Below, in pieces: positions 32,345 through 40,466 of a DNA stretch of 64,000 bases (position 1 is its first letter; every line of letters begins with the position of its first letter). Under the pieces are notes generated by a model. The model had not been told where the DNA came from. It was given only the letters and a program-made list of their open reading frames with translations, and ran no database searches. The position numbers and the translations under genes were made by a program. The stretch spans positions 48,754 through 112,753 of the forward strand of contig JALCSB010000008.1 of NCBI GenBank assembly GCA_022653075.1, in the 5' to 3' direction. This DNA is from Intestinimonas sp. (lineage in GTDB: Bacteria; Bacillota; Clostridia; Oscillospirales; Oscillospiraceae).

Positions 32345-34144
32345 TTAGTGCTTGGAAATAGCGTCAAACCGGCAGCTAGCCATACAGGCGCCGCATTTGA
32401 TGCACTTTTCCTGCTCGATGGTATGAGGAGCTTTGACCGCGCCCGTGATTGCCTTGGTGGGACAGTTTCTGGCGCAGAGCGTACAGCCCTTGCATTTGGC
32501 AGGGTCAATCGTATAGTGAATCAGCTTTTTGCATACACCGGCGGGACAGCGTTTATCCACCACATGGGCAATGTACTCGTCCCGGAAATAGCGCAGAGTG
32601 GACAGCACCGGGTTGGGGGCGGTCTGGCCCAAGCCACACAGAGCACTGGACTTCAGATGCAGGCACAGCTCCTCAATGGTGTCCAGATCCTCCATGGTCC
32701 CCTCGCCCTCGGTGATCTTGGTAAGTAGCTCATACAGACGTTTGGTACCAATCCGGCAGGGGGAGCACTTGCCGCAGGACTCGTCGATGATGAACTCCAG
32801 GAAAAATTTGGCAATATCCACCATGCAGTTGTCCTCGTCCATGACGATAAGGCCGCCGGAGCCGATCATGGACCCAATAGAACCCAGAGAATCGAAATCC
32901 ATGGGCGTATCGATCAGGGAAGCGGGAATGCACCCGCCGGAGGGGCCGCCGGTCTGGGCCGCCTTAAATTTCTTGCCATTGGGGCATCCACCGCCGATGT
33001 CCTCGATGATGGTGCGTAATGGGGTGCCCATGGGAATCTCCACCAAACCGGTGTTGGTAATTTTGCCACCCAGAGCAAACACCTTGGTGCCTGCGGATTT
33101 GGGCGTACCAATGGCGGCGTATTTCTCCGGGCCCTCGTTCAAAATCCAGGTGATATTGGCGTAGGTTTCCACATTGTTCAGCAGGGTGGGGCGCTGGAAC
33201 AGGCCCTTATTGGCCGGGAACGGAGGGCGGGGATGAGGCTCGCCACGTTTCCCCTCGATGGAAGTCATGAGCGCGGTTTCCTCACCACAGACAAAGGCGC
33301 CGGCACCCAAGCGCAGCTCCAAATTAAAATTAAAACCGGAATTGAAAATATTCTCGCCCAGTATACCGTATTCGCGGGCCTGGTCTATGGCAATCTGCAG
33401 GCGCTTAATCGCAATGGGGTATTCGGCGCGGACATAAATATAACCCTGATGGGCCCCAATGGCGTAGCCGGCGATCGTCATAGCCTCCACGACGGCGTGA
33501 GGATCACCTTCCAGCACGGACCGGTCCATGAAAGCACCGGGGTCGCCCTCATCTGCGTTACAGCAAACGAACTTCACGCCGTCGGGGCTGACTGCGTCGT
33601 GGGTCATCTGCCACTTGCGGCCGGTGGGGAAACCTGCACCGCCGCGGCCCCGCAGACCGGAGGCCAGCACCTTGTCGATGATCTCCTGTGGGGTCTGCTG
33701 AGTAAGCGCGCGGCCCAGAGCTTCGTAACCGCCAGTACCGATATACTCATCAATGGACTCGGGGTTAATAACACCGCAGTTGCGCAGCGCAATGCGGGTC
33801 TGCCGCTTGTAAAACTGGGTGTCAGACAGAGACGTGGTTTGGCCGGCATCCTGACCCTCTTTGTGGAGCAGACGCCTCACAATACGGCCCTTCACGATGT
33901 GCTCGGAGACAATCTCCTTCACGTCGTCCGCCTTTACATGGGTATAGAATGCCCCCTCCGGATAAACAAGGACTACAGGGCCCATGGCACACAAGCCGAA
34001 GCAGCCGGTCTGAACAATCTTAACTTCTTCCGTTAGTTTCTGCGCTTCCAGTTCCTTCTGGAACGCCGCAATGATGGCGGGGCTACTGGACGAGGTGCAG
34101 CCGGTGCCCGCGCACACCAGAATCTGAGAACGGATATGATTCAT
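32345..34144 (-). CDS. hndC: NuoF-like NAD(P)H-binding subunit of the hydrogenase (HndC/HydB)
   Basis: 599-residue flavin subunit that exchanges electrons with NAD(H). Domains in order: thioredoxin-like 2Fe-2S ferredoxin (VCAGTGCTSSSS, TGCFGLC), the FMN/NADH-binding NuoF core (GLRGRGGAGFPTGRKW, EGDPGAFMDR), SLBB domain, the 4Fe-4S NuoF C-terminal site (ESCGKCSPCRIGTKR), and two C-terminal 4Fe-4S ferredoxin motifs (CKGCTLCARNCP, CIKCGACMASC). This is the full HydB architecture of bifurcating hydrogenases. It lies 17 bases upstream of hndD. Confidence 0.96.
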   Translation of the reverse strand: MNHIRSQILVCAGTGCTSSSSPAIIAAFQKELEAQKLTEEVKIVQTGCFGLCAMGPVVLVYPEGAFYTHVKADDVKEIVSEHIVKGRIVRRLLHKEGQDAGQTTSLSDTQFYKRQTRIALRNCGVINPESIDEYIGTGGYEALGRALTQQTPQEIIDKVLASGLRGRGGAGFPTGRKWQMTHDAVSPDGVKFVCCNADEGDPGAFMDRSVLEGDPHAVVEAMTIAGYAIGAHQGYIYVRAEYPIAIKRLQIAIDQAREYGILGENIFNSGFNFNLELRLGAGAFVCGEETALMTSIEGKRGEPHPRPPFPANKGLFQRPTLLNNVETYANITWILNEGPEKYAAIGTPKSAGTKVFALGGKITNTGLVEIPMGTPLRTIIEDIGGGCPNGKKFKAAQTGGPSGGCIPASLIDTPMDFDSLGSIGSMIGSGGLIVMDEDNCMVDIAKFFLEFIIDESCGKCSPCRIGTKRLYELLTKITEGEGTMEDLDTIEELCLHLKSSALCGLGQTAPNPVLSTLRYFRDEYIAHVVDKRCPAGVCKKLIHYTIDPAKCKGCTLCARNCPTKAITGAVKAPHTIEQEKCIKCGACMASCRFDAISKH

Positions 34145-34158
34145 TTCGTTTCCCTCCC

Positions 34159-34527
34159 TTATTTGGCCGCGCCAATGGTGAACTCGGTAACAATCCGATG
34201 GTTCACCAGATGCTCGGTAACAATGCGGGGAACTTTATCCGCAGTAAGCCTTACATACGTGGTTTTTTCTTCGCCGGGGACATAGACCTCGGCAATCGGT
34301 TCCAGTTGACAAACACCGATACAGCCGGTCTGAGAAACCACAACATTGCTCAGATTGCGTTTCTCGACCTCATCCAGAAATGCCTCCAGCACGGGCTTGG
34401 CTCCGGCCGCAATACCGCAGGTGGCCATACCGACCACGACGCGAATGCTGTCTTCGTTTTTCTCGCGCAGATTCAGCTGTTTCTGCATCTTTTCACGAAT
34501 GGCCCTCAGTTCTTCCAGGCTTTTCAA
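34159..34527 (-). CDS. hndB: Thioredoxin-like 2Fe-2S ferredoxin subunit HndB
   Basis: 122-residue small subunit. The 2Fe-2S-binding cysteines are visible in GMATCGIAAGA and SQTGCIGVCQ, with the thioredoxin-like strand pattern between. It corresponds to HndB of Desulfovibrio NADP-reducing hydrogenase, which passes electrons between HndA/HndC clusters. The start is TTG about ten bases after AAGGAG. It sits between the GHKL ATPase gene and hndC with short gaps. Confidence 0.9.
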   Translation of the reverse strand: MKSLEELRAIREKMQKQLNLREKNEDSIRVVVGMATCGIAAGAKPVLEAFLDEVEKRNLSNVVVSQTGCIGVCQLEPIAEVYVPGEEKTTYVRLTADKVPRIVTEHLVNHRIVTEFTIGAAK

Positions 34528-34547
34528 AGTCTCTTCAACTCCTTATT

Positions 34548-35120
34548 TCAATCTTTCTCATCCGTCTTGGGCGTACTCATCATGGTGATCTGCTCTCCCT
34601 CTGCAAGGTAGTCCCGAATCCACGCGGAAACTTCCGGGCTGGATAAAGGAATATCCCGCCCCAGTATCTTTCGGAGCTCACGGGTATCCAGCCGGAACAT
34701 ACCGGCGGGGGTACGATGCGTGTAGACGATCTCCAACGTGTCGGGCGCACCCTGAATGAGTATGGATATCGTCCCCGCCAAGTCACCCAGCGGCGGACAG
34801 TCAATGTGATCCTCCCTGAACCGCGCAGTTACGACCGTGCCCTTGCCCAACTGGCTGTTGATGTCCAGGTTTCCCCCCGCCTGCTCCGCCGCCAGACGCA
34901 GCAGAGGTAAACCCAAGCCCACCTTACGCGTGGATCGGGTGGTGGTAAAGGGATCGGTGCAGCGCGCCAAAAATTCCGGAGACATACCGCATCCATTATC
35001 CGCAACCGTAATCGTAAGAATCCCGTCTCCGGACGAGGTCACCGTAATATCCAGCGCGGTCGCGCCAGCCGAAATGGAATTCTGCGAAACATCGAGAATA
35101 TTGAGGGAAAGTTCTTTCAT
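34548..35120 (-). CDS. GHKL-type ATPase (anti-sigma/histidine-kinase-like), hydrogenase-associated
   Basis: 190-residue protein with an N-terminal HATPase-c fold: N-box-like LDVSQNSISAGA, G1-type VADNGCGMS, DPFTTTRSTRKVGLGLPLLR, GTVVTARF. There is no H-box dimerisation domain, so it is not a classical sensor kinase; the remaining ~80 residues are unassigned. Genes of this type are inserted in hydrogenase operons of Clostridia, where they are presumed to regulate or phosphorylate a partner. It lies between hndA and hndB in the same operon. Confidence 0.82.
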   Translation of the reverse strand: MKELSLNILDVSQNSISAGATALDITVTSSGDGILTITVADNGCGMSPEFLARCTDPFTTTRSTRKVGLGLPLLRLAAEQAGGNLDINSQLGKGTVVTARFREDHIDCPPLGDLAGTISILIQGAPDTLEIVYTHRTPAGMFRLDTRELRKILGRDIPLSSPEVSAWIRDYLAEGEQITMMSTPKTDEKD

Positions 35121-35169
35121 CCGGACTTCCTCCAGGCAGTGGCCGCATCAGTACAGCCTGCCGCCGCTA

Positions 35170-35664
35170 TTATTCATATTTATCCAGAATGTCAGCTACC
35201 TTATCCGGTGTAAGACGGCCATAGACATCATTATTAATCATCATAACCGGGGCCAAACCACATGCGCCGATGCAGCGGCACGCGTCAAGGGAAAATTTTC
35301 CATCTGGCGTAATCGAGCCGGGCGCGACCTTCAAATGCCTCTCCACCGCGGCCAGAACATCAGAAGCGCCCTTCACATAGCAGGCCGTGCCAAGGCAGAC
35401 ACTGATACGATACTTTCCTTTGGGGTTGAGGGTAAATTGAGCATAAAATGAGGCCACACCATAAACCTCAGTCAGTGGAATATCCAATCCTTCGGCAATC
35501 ATAATCTGAACTTCCTCCGGAAGATAGCCGAAAATCTCCTGAGCCGCCTGAAGAACCGGCATAGTCGCTCCCGGCTGGCCCTTATGCTGGGTAATGACCT
35601 TACGCAACCGGTCCTCCTGTTCCTTTGTCCCCGCGTATGGGACAACCGTTTTGCAGTTTGGCAT
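35170..35664 (-). CDS. hndA: NuoE-like 2Fe-2S subunit of the hydrogenase (HndA/HydC)
   Basis: 164-residue subunit with the NuoE fold: helical N-terminus (LPEEVQIMIAEGLDIPLTEVYGVASFYAQF) and a 2Fe-2S site formed by CLGTACYVKG and CRCIGACGLAP. It completes the HydABC/HndABCD complex. I chose the ATG at 35664 because AGGAGG lies close upstream; the longer frame begins in the leader. A sigma-A promoter is located just upstream, making this the first gene of the hnd operon. Confidence 0.95.
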   Translation of the reverse strand: MPNCKTVVPYAGTKEQEDRLRKVITQHKGQPGATMPVLQAAQEIFGYLPEEVQIMIAEGLDIPLTEVYGVASFYAQFTLNPKGKYRISVCLGTACYVKGASDVLAAVERHLKVAPGSITPDGKFSLDACRCIGACGLAPVMMINNDVYGRLTPDKVADILDKYE

Positions 35665-35737
35665 GTTCGCGTTCTCCTCCTTCAATAGATGGCAATTCCC
35701 CAATGCCATTTCCATTCCATGTTTTCACGCAAGCTCC

Positions 35738-35766
35738 ATTGTAGCGCAATTGCCCTATAAACTCAA
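35738..35766 (-). promoter_or_regulatory. Sigma-A promoter of the hnd operon
   Basis: On the minus strand TTGAGT and TACAAT are separated by 17 bases, ending about 74 bases before the hndA start. It lies in the only gap between the upstream PHP-containing module and hndA. Confidence 0.65.
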
Positions 35767-35792
35767 CATAACATCCGATTTTTTTGTACTTT

Positions 35793-36542
35793 TCAACTTT
35801 TAGGGTTGCGCAATCTGGAACATTGTTCTATCTTTAGATTCTTTAGCCACGCCAATACACTGGATGCTTCCAACCTAGGAATTTCCATCCACTGACTGGC
35901 GTCTGTGATCTGTTCAATATAGTGCGCATCGGAAGCCATGATGGTGGGCACGCCCATCAAATCGGGCCGATTCTCCACAAAGTGCTCCGGACAATTTCGG
36001 GACAATTCGGCCAGTGGAAACCGGAGATCCGGGTCCCATAGGCCCAGATTGGACAGAAGCGAGAAGGCAGGCCGGTCCACATGGGCGGGATAGGCCACCC
36101 CCCCATACTTCTCCATCAGCACCGGCACCTCGTAAATCCCGATGGCACTGGCCGCGGCCAGCATTCGTTTTTCCTCTCCCAGAATCCGGTCCTCCACATC
36201 CATGTAAATCTGAGGGCCAAAAACCTTCCGGTTATTGTCACAGTCCGGCAGACTGCGGTATACCTCCGCCCCGAAAGCCGCCGCCGCCGCCAGGCTGGGC
36301 AACAGGCACACCACATGTACCTCCTCCACAGTGCAAAGTTCCATCCCTGGAATTCCCAGCAGACCGTAACGCCGGGCCGCTTCGCAGAAGGCGGCACAGT
36401 TTCCGGTGGAATTGTGGTCAGTAAGCGCCGCCACATCCAGCCCCGCCAATCGGCACATTCCCGCGATGGTTGCGGGCGTCATGGCACTGTCCCCGCAGGG
36501 TGACAGACAGGAATGCAGATGCAGGTCAAAAGCGGCTTTCAT
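35793..36542 (-). CDS. PHP-domain metal-dependent phosphoesterase
   Basis: 249-residue protein with the PHP signature: DLHLHSCLSPCGD at the N-terminus, LTDHNSTGNC, PGMELCTVEEVHVVCL, AYPAHVDRP and ASDAHYIEQI, which supply the metal-binding His and Asp residues. Such TRPH-type proteins may hydrolyse nucleotides or phosphoesters; a nucleotide-signal role next to hydrogenases is inferred only from context. Its ATG overlaps the TGA of the upstream DRTGG gene. Confidence 0.88.
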   Translation of the reverse strand: MKAAFDLHLHSCLSPCGDSAMTPATIAGMCRLAGLDVAALTDHNSTGNCAAFCEAARRYGLLGIPGMELCTVEEVHVVCLLPSLAAAAAFGAEVYRSLPDCDNNRKVFGPQIYMDVEDRILGEEKRMLAAASAIGIYEVPVLMEKYGGVAYPAHVDRPAFSLLSNLGLWDPDLRFPLAELSRNCPEHFVENRPDLMGVPTIMASDAHYIEQITDASQWMEIPRLEASSVLAWLKNLKIEQCSRLRNPKS

Positions 36543-36868
36543 GACAGGAACTGCTTCAGGGCCGCCGCCGTATCATAGGTGGATAGAATCGTCCCCAGCA
36601 GATTAATCCCCTGCTGCCTAGCACGCTGGAGCAGCGCATCATCCGGCACAACCCCTTCCGTTAGGATCACGCAGGAGACCTCCGCCATAACAGCCACAGC
36701 TGCCACGTTCTGGTTGGACATAATGGTGATCCATGCGTTCCCGGCCTGGGCCCGTCCCATTACCCAAGACAGCAAATCTCCCACGTAGCCACCCGTGACC
36801 TCCCGGTCGGGCTGAGGCAGGCTGAACTTCGTCAGCGCCAGCATCTGAATAAGCTCTTTAACAGTCAT
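36539..36868 (-). CDS. DRTGG-domain protein (first of two)
   Basis: 109 residues of DRTGG-type fold: REVTGGYVGDLLSWVMGRAQAGNAWITIMSNQNVAAVAVMAEVSC (broken for length at the TIMSN strand) and a C-terminal helix. The Asp-Arg/Glu-Val-Thr-Gly-Gly start marks the family. DRTGG domains also occur in pyruvate-sensing and phosphotransacetylase proteins, where they probably bind ligand. It overlaps both neighbours by ATGA junctions, so the module is tightly coupled. Confidence 0.82.
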   Translation of the reverse strand: MTVKELIQMLALTKFSLPQPDREVTGGYVGDLLSWVMGRAQAGNAWITIMSNQNVAAVAVMAEVSCVILTEGVVPDDALLQRARQQGINLLGTILSTYDTAAALKQFLS

Positions 36869-38223
36869 TGGTCAGTTCCTCCTTTATGTTCCACATCAGA
36901 CTGCGGACTATCGTCCGGCGCCCGCTTGAGCTGATGACGAAACGGCGCAGGCAAATACTCATCCGCATCGCCCCCACCGGCCATATCACGAGTGCGTTCC
37001 CGCACCTTAAATATACAGTCTTCTTCACTGGCCCGGCCCAATATCACGTCCTCCGCCAATGCATGGCAGGAAGGCGCTCCACAAGAACCACAGTCCAGAC
37101 CCGGCAGCGTACGCTCCAGCTTATTAATCTTCATGAGCTTTTCCATGGCGGCGAACCGATCCTCATCCAGCAGAAGGGCTGGAATATACTGTAGCTCACG
37201 GCCCTGAAGTACATCCCGGCTGAGCTGGGTTTCATCATAGTGATTGCGGGATGCAGGCATGCCGCGCATGAGCTTTTTGATACGCATACGGGCACCATAG
37301 GGGTTCTCCACATTAAAACAGCCGCCTACACAGCCCTGCACACAGGCATTGAGTTCAATAAAGTCCGCCTCCGGCAGACGGCCGTCCTCAATCTCCTCCA
37401 ACATGCGGATACAATTTTCAATACCGTCTACCGCCACATAGCTCTCATTAAGTCTGGAAGCACTTTCTCCGCCTACAAACGCCCAGCCCATACCCATGAC
37501 GCCCGCGGAGGAGAGCTGCTTAACTTCCTTGCAATTTTTCATCGGCTCCAGCAGTTTTAAATAGACGTCCCGGGCGGCGAGACACACGTCGATGCTCTGC
37601 TGAGACGCGCCTGCAGCCTGGGCGGCTGTTACCTCACAGGAACACGGGACGATAGCAAAAATTCCGATATCCTCCGGCTTTAGTCCGGTCTCCTCCACAG
37701 CCTCCTGGCGGGCCATGACGGCGGCCAGCTCCAGCGGAGATGGAATCTGTGCCACATTAGGGATCAGCTTGGGAAACCGAAGCCGAATAAGCCGAAGAAT
37801 AGCCGGGCAGGCCGATGAAATCTGCGGTTTGACCTTCAGGCTGCCCGCGGCAATACACTGCCGCATATAATCGGCCAGGATATCGCCCGCGCGGGCAGTT
37901 TCAAAAACATGGTCAAATCCGATCTCCAAAAGGGCGGTAAGTACGATATTGATATCGTCCAAATGCTGAAACTGCCCGTAAAGAGAAGGGTCGGGCAGCG
38001 CCACACAGTACTTGAATTCTCCGATTCGGTCCAGCGTGTCTCCCACCGACTTGATTGCCTTATGGGGACAGACTTGGATACATTTCCCGCAGTCGATACA
38101 GCGCTCACTCAGAATTGTTGCCTTTCCGTTACGTACGCGGATAGCCTCCGTCGGGCAGTTTTTGATGCAAGTAGTACAGCCACGGCATCGCTGATATTCC
38201 AAAATCACGGAGTGTTCTATCAT
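36865..38223 (-). CDS. Degenerate [FeFe]-hydrogenase-like iron-sulfur protein (putative sensory hydrogenase)
   Basis: 452-residue protein. Two 4Fe-4S ferredoxin motifs (residues 13-23 and 42-52) precede a hydrogenase large-subunit fold, and a C-terminal Fe-S domain (LDCGSCGAPSC) ends it. The H-cluster motifs are altered: L1 is SSACPA (137-141) instead of TSCCPxW, L2 is VPCSCEV (192-198) without the KKxE lysine, and L3 is ACVQGCVGGC (293-302) without GGGQP. Cysteines remain but typical catalytic residues do not. This is the pattern of putative sensory group C/D proteins. I chose ATG 38223 (GGAGGG seven bases upstream). Confidence 0.88.
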   Translation of the reverse strand: MIEHSVILEYQRCRGCTTCIKNCPTEAIRVRNGKATILSERCIDCGKCIQVCPHKAIKSVGDTLDRIGEFKYCVALPDPSLYGQFQHLDDINIVLTALLEIGFDHVFETARAGDILADYMRQCIAAGSLKVKPQISSACPAILRLIRLRFPKLIPNVAQIPSPLELAAVMARQEAVEETGLKPEDIGIFAIVPCSCEVTAAQAAGASQQSIDVCLAARDVYLKLLEPMKNCKEVKQLSSAGVMGMGWAFVGGESASRLNESYVAVDGIENCIRMLEEIEDGRLPEADFIELNACVQGCVGGCFNVENPYGARMRIKKLMRGMPASRNHYDETQLSRDVLQGRELQYIPALLLDEDRFAAMEKLMKINKLERTLPGLDCGSCGAPSCHALAEDVILGRASEEDCIFKVRERTRDMAGGGDADEYLPAPFRHQLKRAPDDSPQSDVEHKGGTDQ

Positions 38224-38260
38224 TGCAGTTCCCTCCTGATGAGTTACAAATCCTATTCGC

Positions 38261-38680
38261 TCAGCAGTCGACACGCATTGTTACCGTCGTTCCAACGCCA
38301 ACAATCGTATCAACTTCCATATCGTCGGAGTAGCGCTTCATATTGGGCAGGCCCATACCGGCCCCAAATCCAAGATTGCGGGCCGCCGCTCCGGCCGTCG
38401 TAAACCCTTCCTCCATCGCTTTATCCACATCAGGAATACCCGGGCCATGGTCAATCAGGCGAATTACAATTTTATCCAGTCCGACTTCCACCTCCACGCG
38501 GCCACCGTCCGCGTGGATGACCATATTGATTTCACCTTCATACATGCAAATCGCCGCCTTGCGAATCGCCTCGGCGGGCATACCAAGCTTCTTTAGCGTC
38601 ATTTTCATTTTGCTGGAGGCTTCCCCTGCCTGGACCAGGTCACCTCCATCCACCTGATAGGTCAGCTTTACCTCACTCAT
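38261..38680 (-). CDS. RsbW-like GHKL ATPase (anti-sigma factor/serine kinase fold)
   Basis: 139-residue HATPase-c protein: KAAICMYEGEINMVIHA (N-box-like), IDHGPGIPDVDKAMEEGFTT, GFGAGMGLPNMKRYSD (G-box). The single-domain layout matches RsbW/SpoIIAB-type serine kinases. No sigma factor or anti-anti-sigma (STAS) gene is adjacent, so the partner is likely one of the DRTGG or PHP proteins or the hydrogenase-like protein. It lies between the second DRTGG gene and the hydrogenase-like gene. Confidence 0.85.
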   Translation of the reverse strand: MSEVKLTYQVDGGDLVQAGEASSKMKMTLKKLGMPAEAIRKAAICMYEGEINMVIHADGGRVEVEVGLDKIVIRLIDHGPGIPDVDKAMEEGFTTAGAAARNLGFGAGMGLPNMKRYSDDMEVDTIVGVGTTVTMRVDC

Positions 38681-38683
38681 CGT

Positions 38684-39025
38684 TCACTCACCTGCCAGTC
38701 CTTTGCTGTAAAGCAGCCCGCATGCAATAAATAGCCGCTGTTTACAGCCCATCACCACAATGTCCCGCTCACGCGCCATCTGAAGAATGACTTCGTCCGG
38801 CTGCTTACCCCGTACAAAGACAATACAGCACATGTCCATCATTTCCGCCGTGCGCACAACTTGTGGGTTCACCATGCCGGTAAGCAATAAGCCCTGATTC
38901 TTCACAAAGGCCAGCACATCACTCATAAAATCGCTGGCACAGGCCGACTTTACTTCCCGGTCCAAGCTATTCTCACCGCAGAAAACAGTCGCGTCGAGAA
39001 TGTCCCTGATCTCCCTTAAATTCAT
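38684..39025 (-). CDS. DRTGG-domain protein (second of two)
   Basis: 113-residue protein: MNLREIRDILDATVFCGENS, then DREVKSACASDFMSDVLAFVKNQGLLLTG and CIVFVRGKQPDEVILQMARERDIVVMGC. The overall fold is the DRTGG-like pattern although the TGG itself is replaced. AGGAGG lies six bases before the ATG at 39025. It is the first gene of the five-gene regulatory module. Confidence 0.78.
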   Translation of the reverse strand: MNLREIRDILDATVFCGENSLDREVKSACASDFMSDVLAFVKNQGLLLTGMVNPQVVRTAEMMDMCCIVFVRGKQPDEVILQMARERDIVVMGCKQRLFIACGLLYSKGLAGE

Positions 39026-39266
39026 GTCGCGCCTCCTCTCTTTCGGTGCAACCGCATTCTGCAGCCCTTTGAAAATGCGGGGGCAATCCGCCCCGGCTTT
39101 TTTCATTTTCAAATTTTCGTGCCCGCCTGCGCACGTTAACGGTGCGATTCATTTGTTATAATCATAGCACAACCGCTCTGTATTGGAAATCACTATTTGT
39201 AAAATTCACGCTCATCTTTCACAAAGAATTTTTCTTATGCCTGTTGGTTTTTGGCTTACTCTCTCC

Positions 39267-39295
39267 TTGACAGATTCCCGGTGCTTCGATATAAT
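39267..39295 (+). promoter_or_regulatory. Sigma-A promoter of serC-serA
   Basis: Perfect TTGACA and TATAAT boxes are separated by 17 bases, 66 bases before the serC start codon. Confidence 0.92.
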
Positions 39296-39307
39296 CAACT
39301 TTAATAT

Positions 39308-39336
39308 GGTAAAGTGGCTGGATTGGTCCCTTTACC
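39308..39336 (+). repeat. Small leader hairpin of serC
   Basis: GGTAAAG and CTTTACC pair in the transcribed leader between the promoter and ribosome-binding site. Too short to be a T-box or known riboswitch; it may only affect mRNA stability. Confidence 0.4.
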
Positions 39337-39361
39337 GAATTAAAAGGAGGCCATCTCAACC

Positions 39362-40444
39362 ATGGGTAAGCGCGTTTACAATTTTTCCGCCGGCCCTTCC
39401 ATGCTCCCTCTCTCTGTTCTGGAGCAGGCAGCCACAGAAATTACCGACTACCGCGGCTGCGGTATGTCTGTAATGGAGATGAGCCACCGATCACCTGTCT
39501 TTGACCGTATCTTCCAAGACGCGCAGGAAAAGTTCCGGCGGCTGCTGAACGTGCCCGACGGCTACAAGATCCTGTTTCTGCAGGGCGGCGCCACCACACA
39601 GTTCTCCGCCGTCCCGCTGAACCTTATCGGCTGCACCGGAACGGCCGATTACGCCGTAACCGGCCGTTTTTCCGACTCCGCGCGCAAGGAAGCCACCAAG
39701 TACGGCAACATCTCTGTGGCCGCTTCCTCGAAAGACCGAGGGTACACCTATATCCCTACCCAGAGCCAGTTGAACCTGGATTCTGAAGCATCATATTTTT
39801 ACTATTGCGCCAACAATACCATTTATGGTACGGAGTGGCAGTATATCCCCGACACAGGCCCCGTTCCCCTGGTGTGCGATATGTCTTCAGACATCCTTAC
39901 CCGTCCGGTGGATGTATCCCGATATGGCATTATCTTTGCTGGCGCCCAGAAAAACATGGCTCCAGCCGGCCTGACCGTGGTGGTCATCCGGGAAGACCTG
40001 GCTGGCCGTGAACTGCCGATTACTCCGCTTATGCTAAATTACAAAACCATGATTGACAAGGATTCCATGTTCAACACCCCCCCCTGCTGGTGTATTTATA
40101 TTCTGGGTCTGGTGCTGGACTGGCTGGATGAGCAGGGCGGACTTGCCGGCATGGAACGTACAAAGCGTAAAAAGGCCCAGCTACTCTACGATGTCATTGA
40201 CCACAGCCGCCTGTTTACCTGCGCGGTGGCGCCCGATAGCCGCAGCGACATGAACGTGGTCTTTCGCACAGGCGACGCCGCGCTGGACGCCAAATTTGTC
40301 GGGGAAGCGTCGGCCGCCGGCATGACTAACCTGAAAGGACACCGCTCCGTGGGCGGCATGCGGGCCAGCATCTATAACGCCATGCCCATGGAGGGTGTGG
40401 AAAAGCTAGTCGATTTCATCACCGCCTTTGACCGGGCAAACTAA
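39362..40444 (+). CDS. serC: Phosphoserine aminotransferase SerC
   Basis: PLP-dependent transamination of 3-phosphohydroxypyruvate to phosphoserine. The 360-residue product begins RVYNFSAGPSMLP, has GCGMSVMEMSHRSP, LFLQGGATTQFSAVPLNL, and the PLP-lysine motif FAGAQKNMAPAG; the end is HRSVGGMRASIYNAMP. All are standard SerC signatures. AAAGGAGG precedes the ATG. It is followed 22 bases later by a serA-type gene, so the pair makes two consecutive steps of serine synthesis. Confidence 0.96.
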   Translation: MGKRVYNFSAGPSMLPLSVLEQAATEITDYRGCGMSVMEMSHRSPVFDRIFQDAQEKFRRLLNVPDGYKILFLQGGATTQFSAVPLNLIGCTGTADYAVTGRFSDSARKEATKYGNISVAASSKDRGYTYIPTQSQLNLDSEASYFYYCANNTIYGTEWQYIPDTGPVPLVCDMSSDILTRPVDVSRYGIIFAGAQKNMAPAGLTVVVIREDLAGRELPITPLMLNYKTMIDKDSMFNTPPCWCIYILGLVLDWLDEQGGLAGMERTKRKKAQLLYDVIDHSRLFTCAVAPDSRSDMNVVFRTGDAALDAKFVGEASAAGMTNLKGHRSVGGMRASIYNAMPMEGVEKLVDFITAFDRAN

Positions 40445-40466
40445 TTTTATTTTGGAGGGAATCGTG

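Larger units (their letters stand above)
39026..39361. other. Divergent promoter region between the hydrogenase module and serC
   Basis: About 335 bases with no gene. The serC promoter and leader hairpin are listed separately. For the minus strand a weak candidate (TTTCCA, 17 bases, TATGAT near 39160-39190) could serve the DRTGG module. A GC-rich stem at about 39078-39097 lies in its leader. Confidence 0.4.

Noticed and set aside
39155..39176. TTGT...ACAA inverted repeat resembling a Rex operator
   Set aside because: Arm spacing is 20 bases instead of 18 and the inner bases do not match TTAA/TTCA; not supportable.
39296..39361. T-box or other riboswitch for serine genes
   Set aside because: The leader is only about 60 bases with one 7-bp stem, too small for a T-box.
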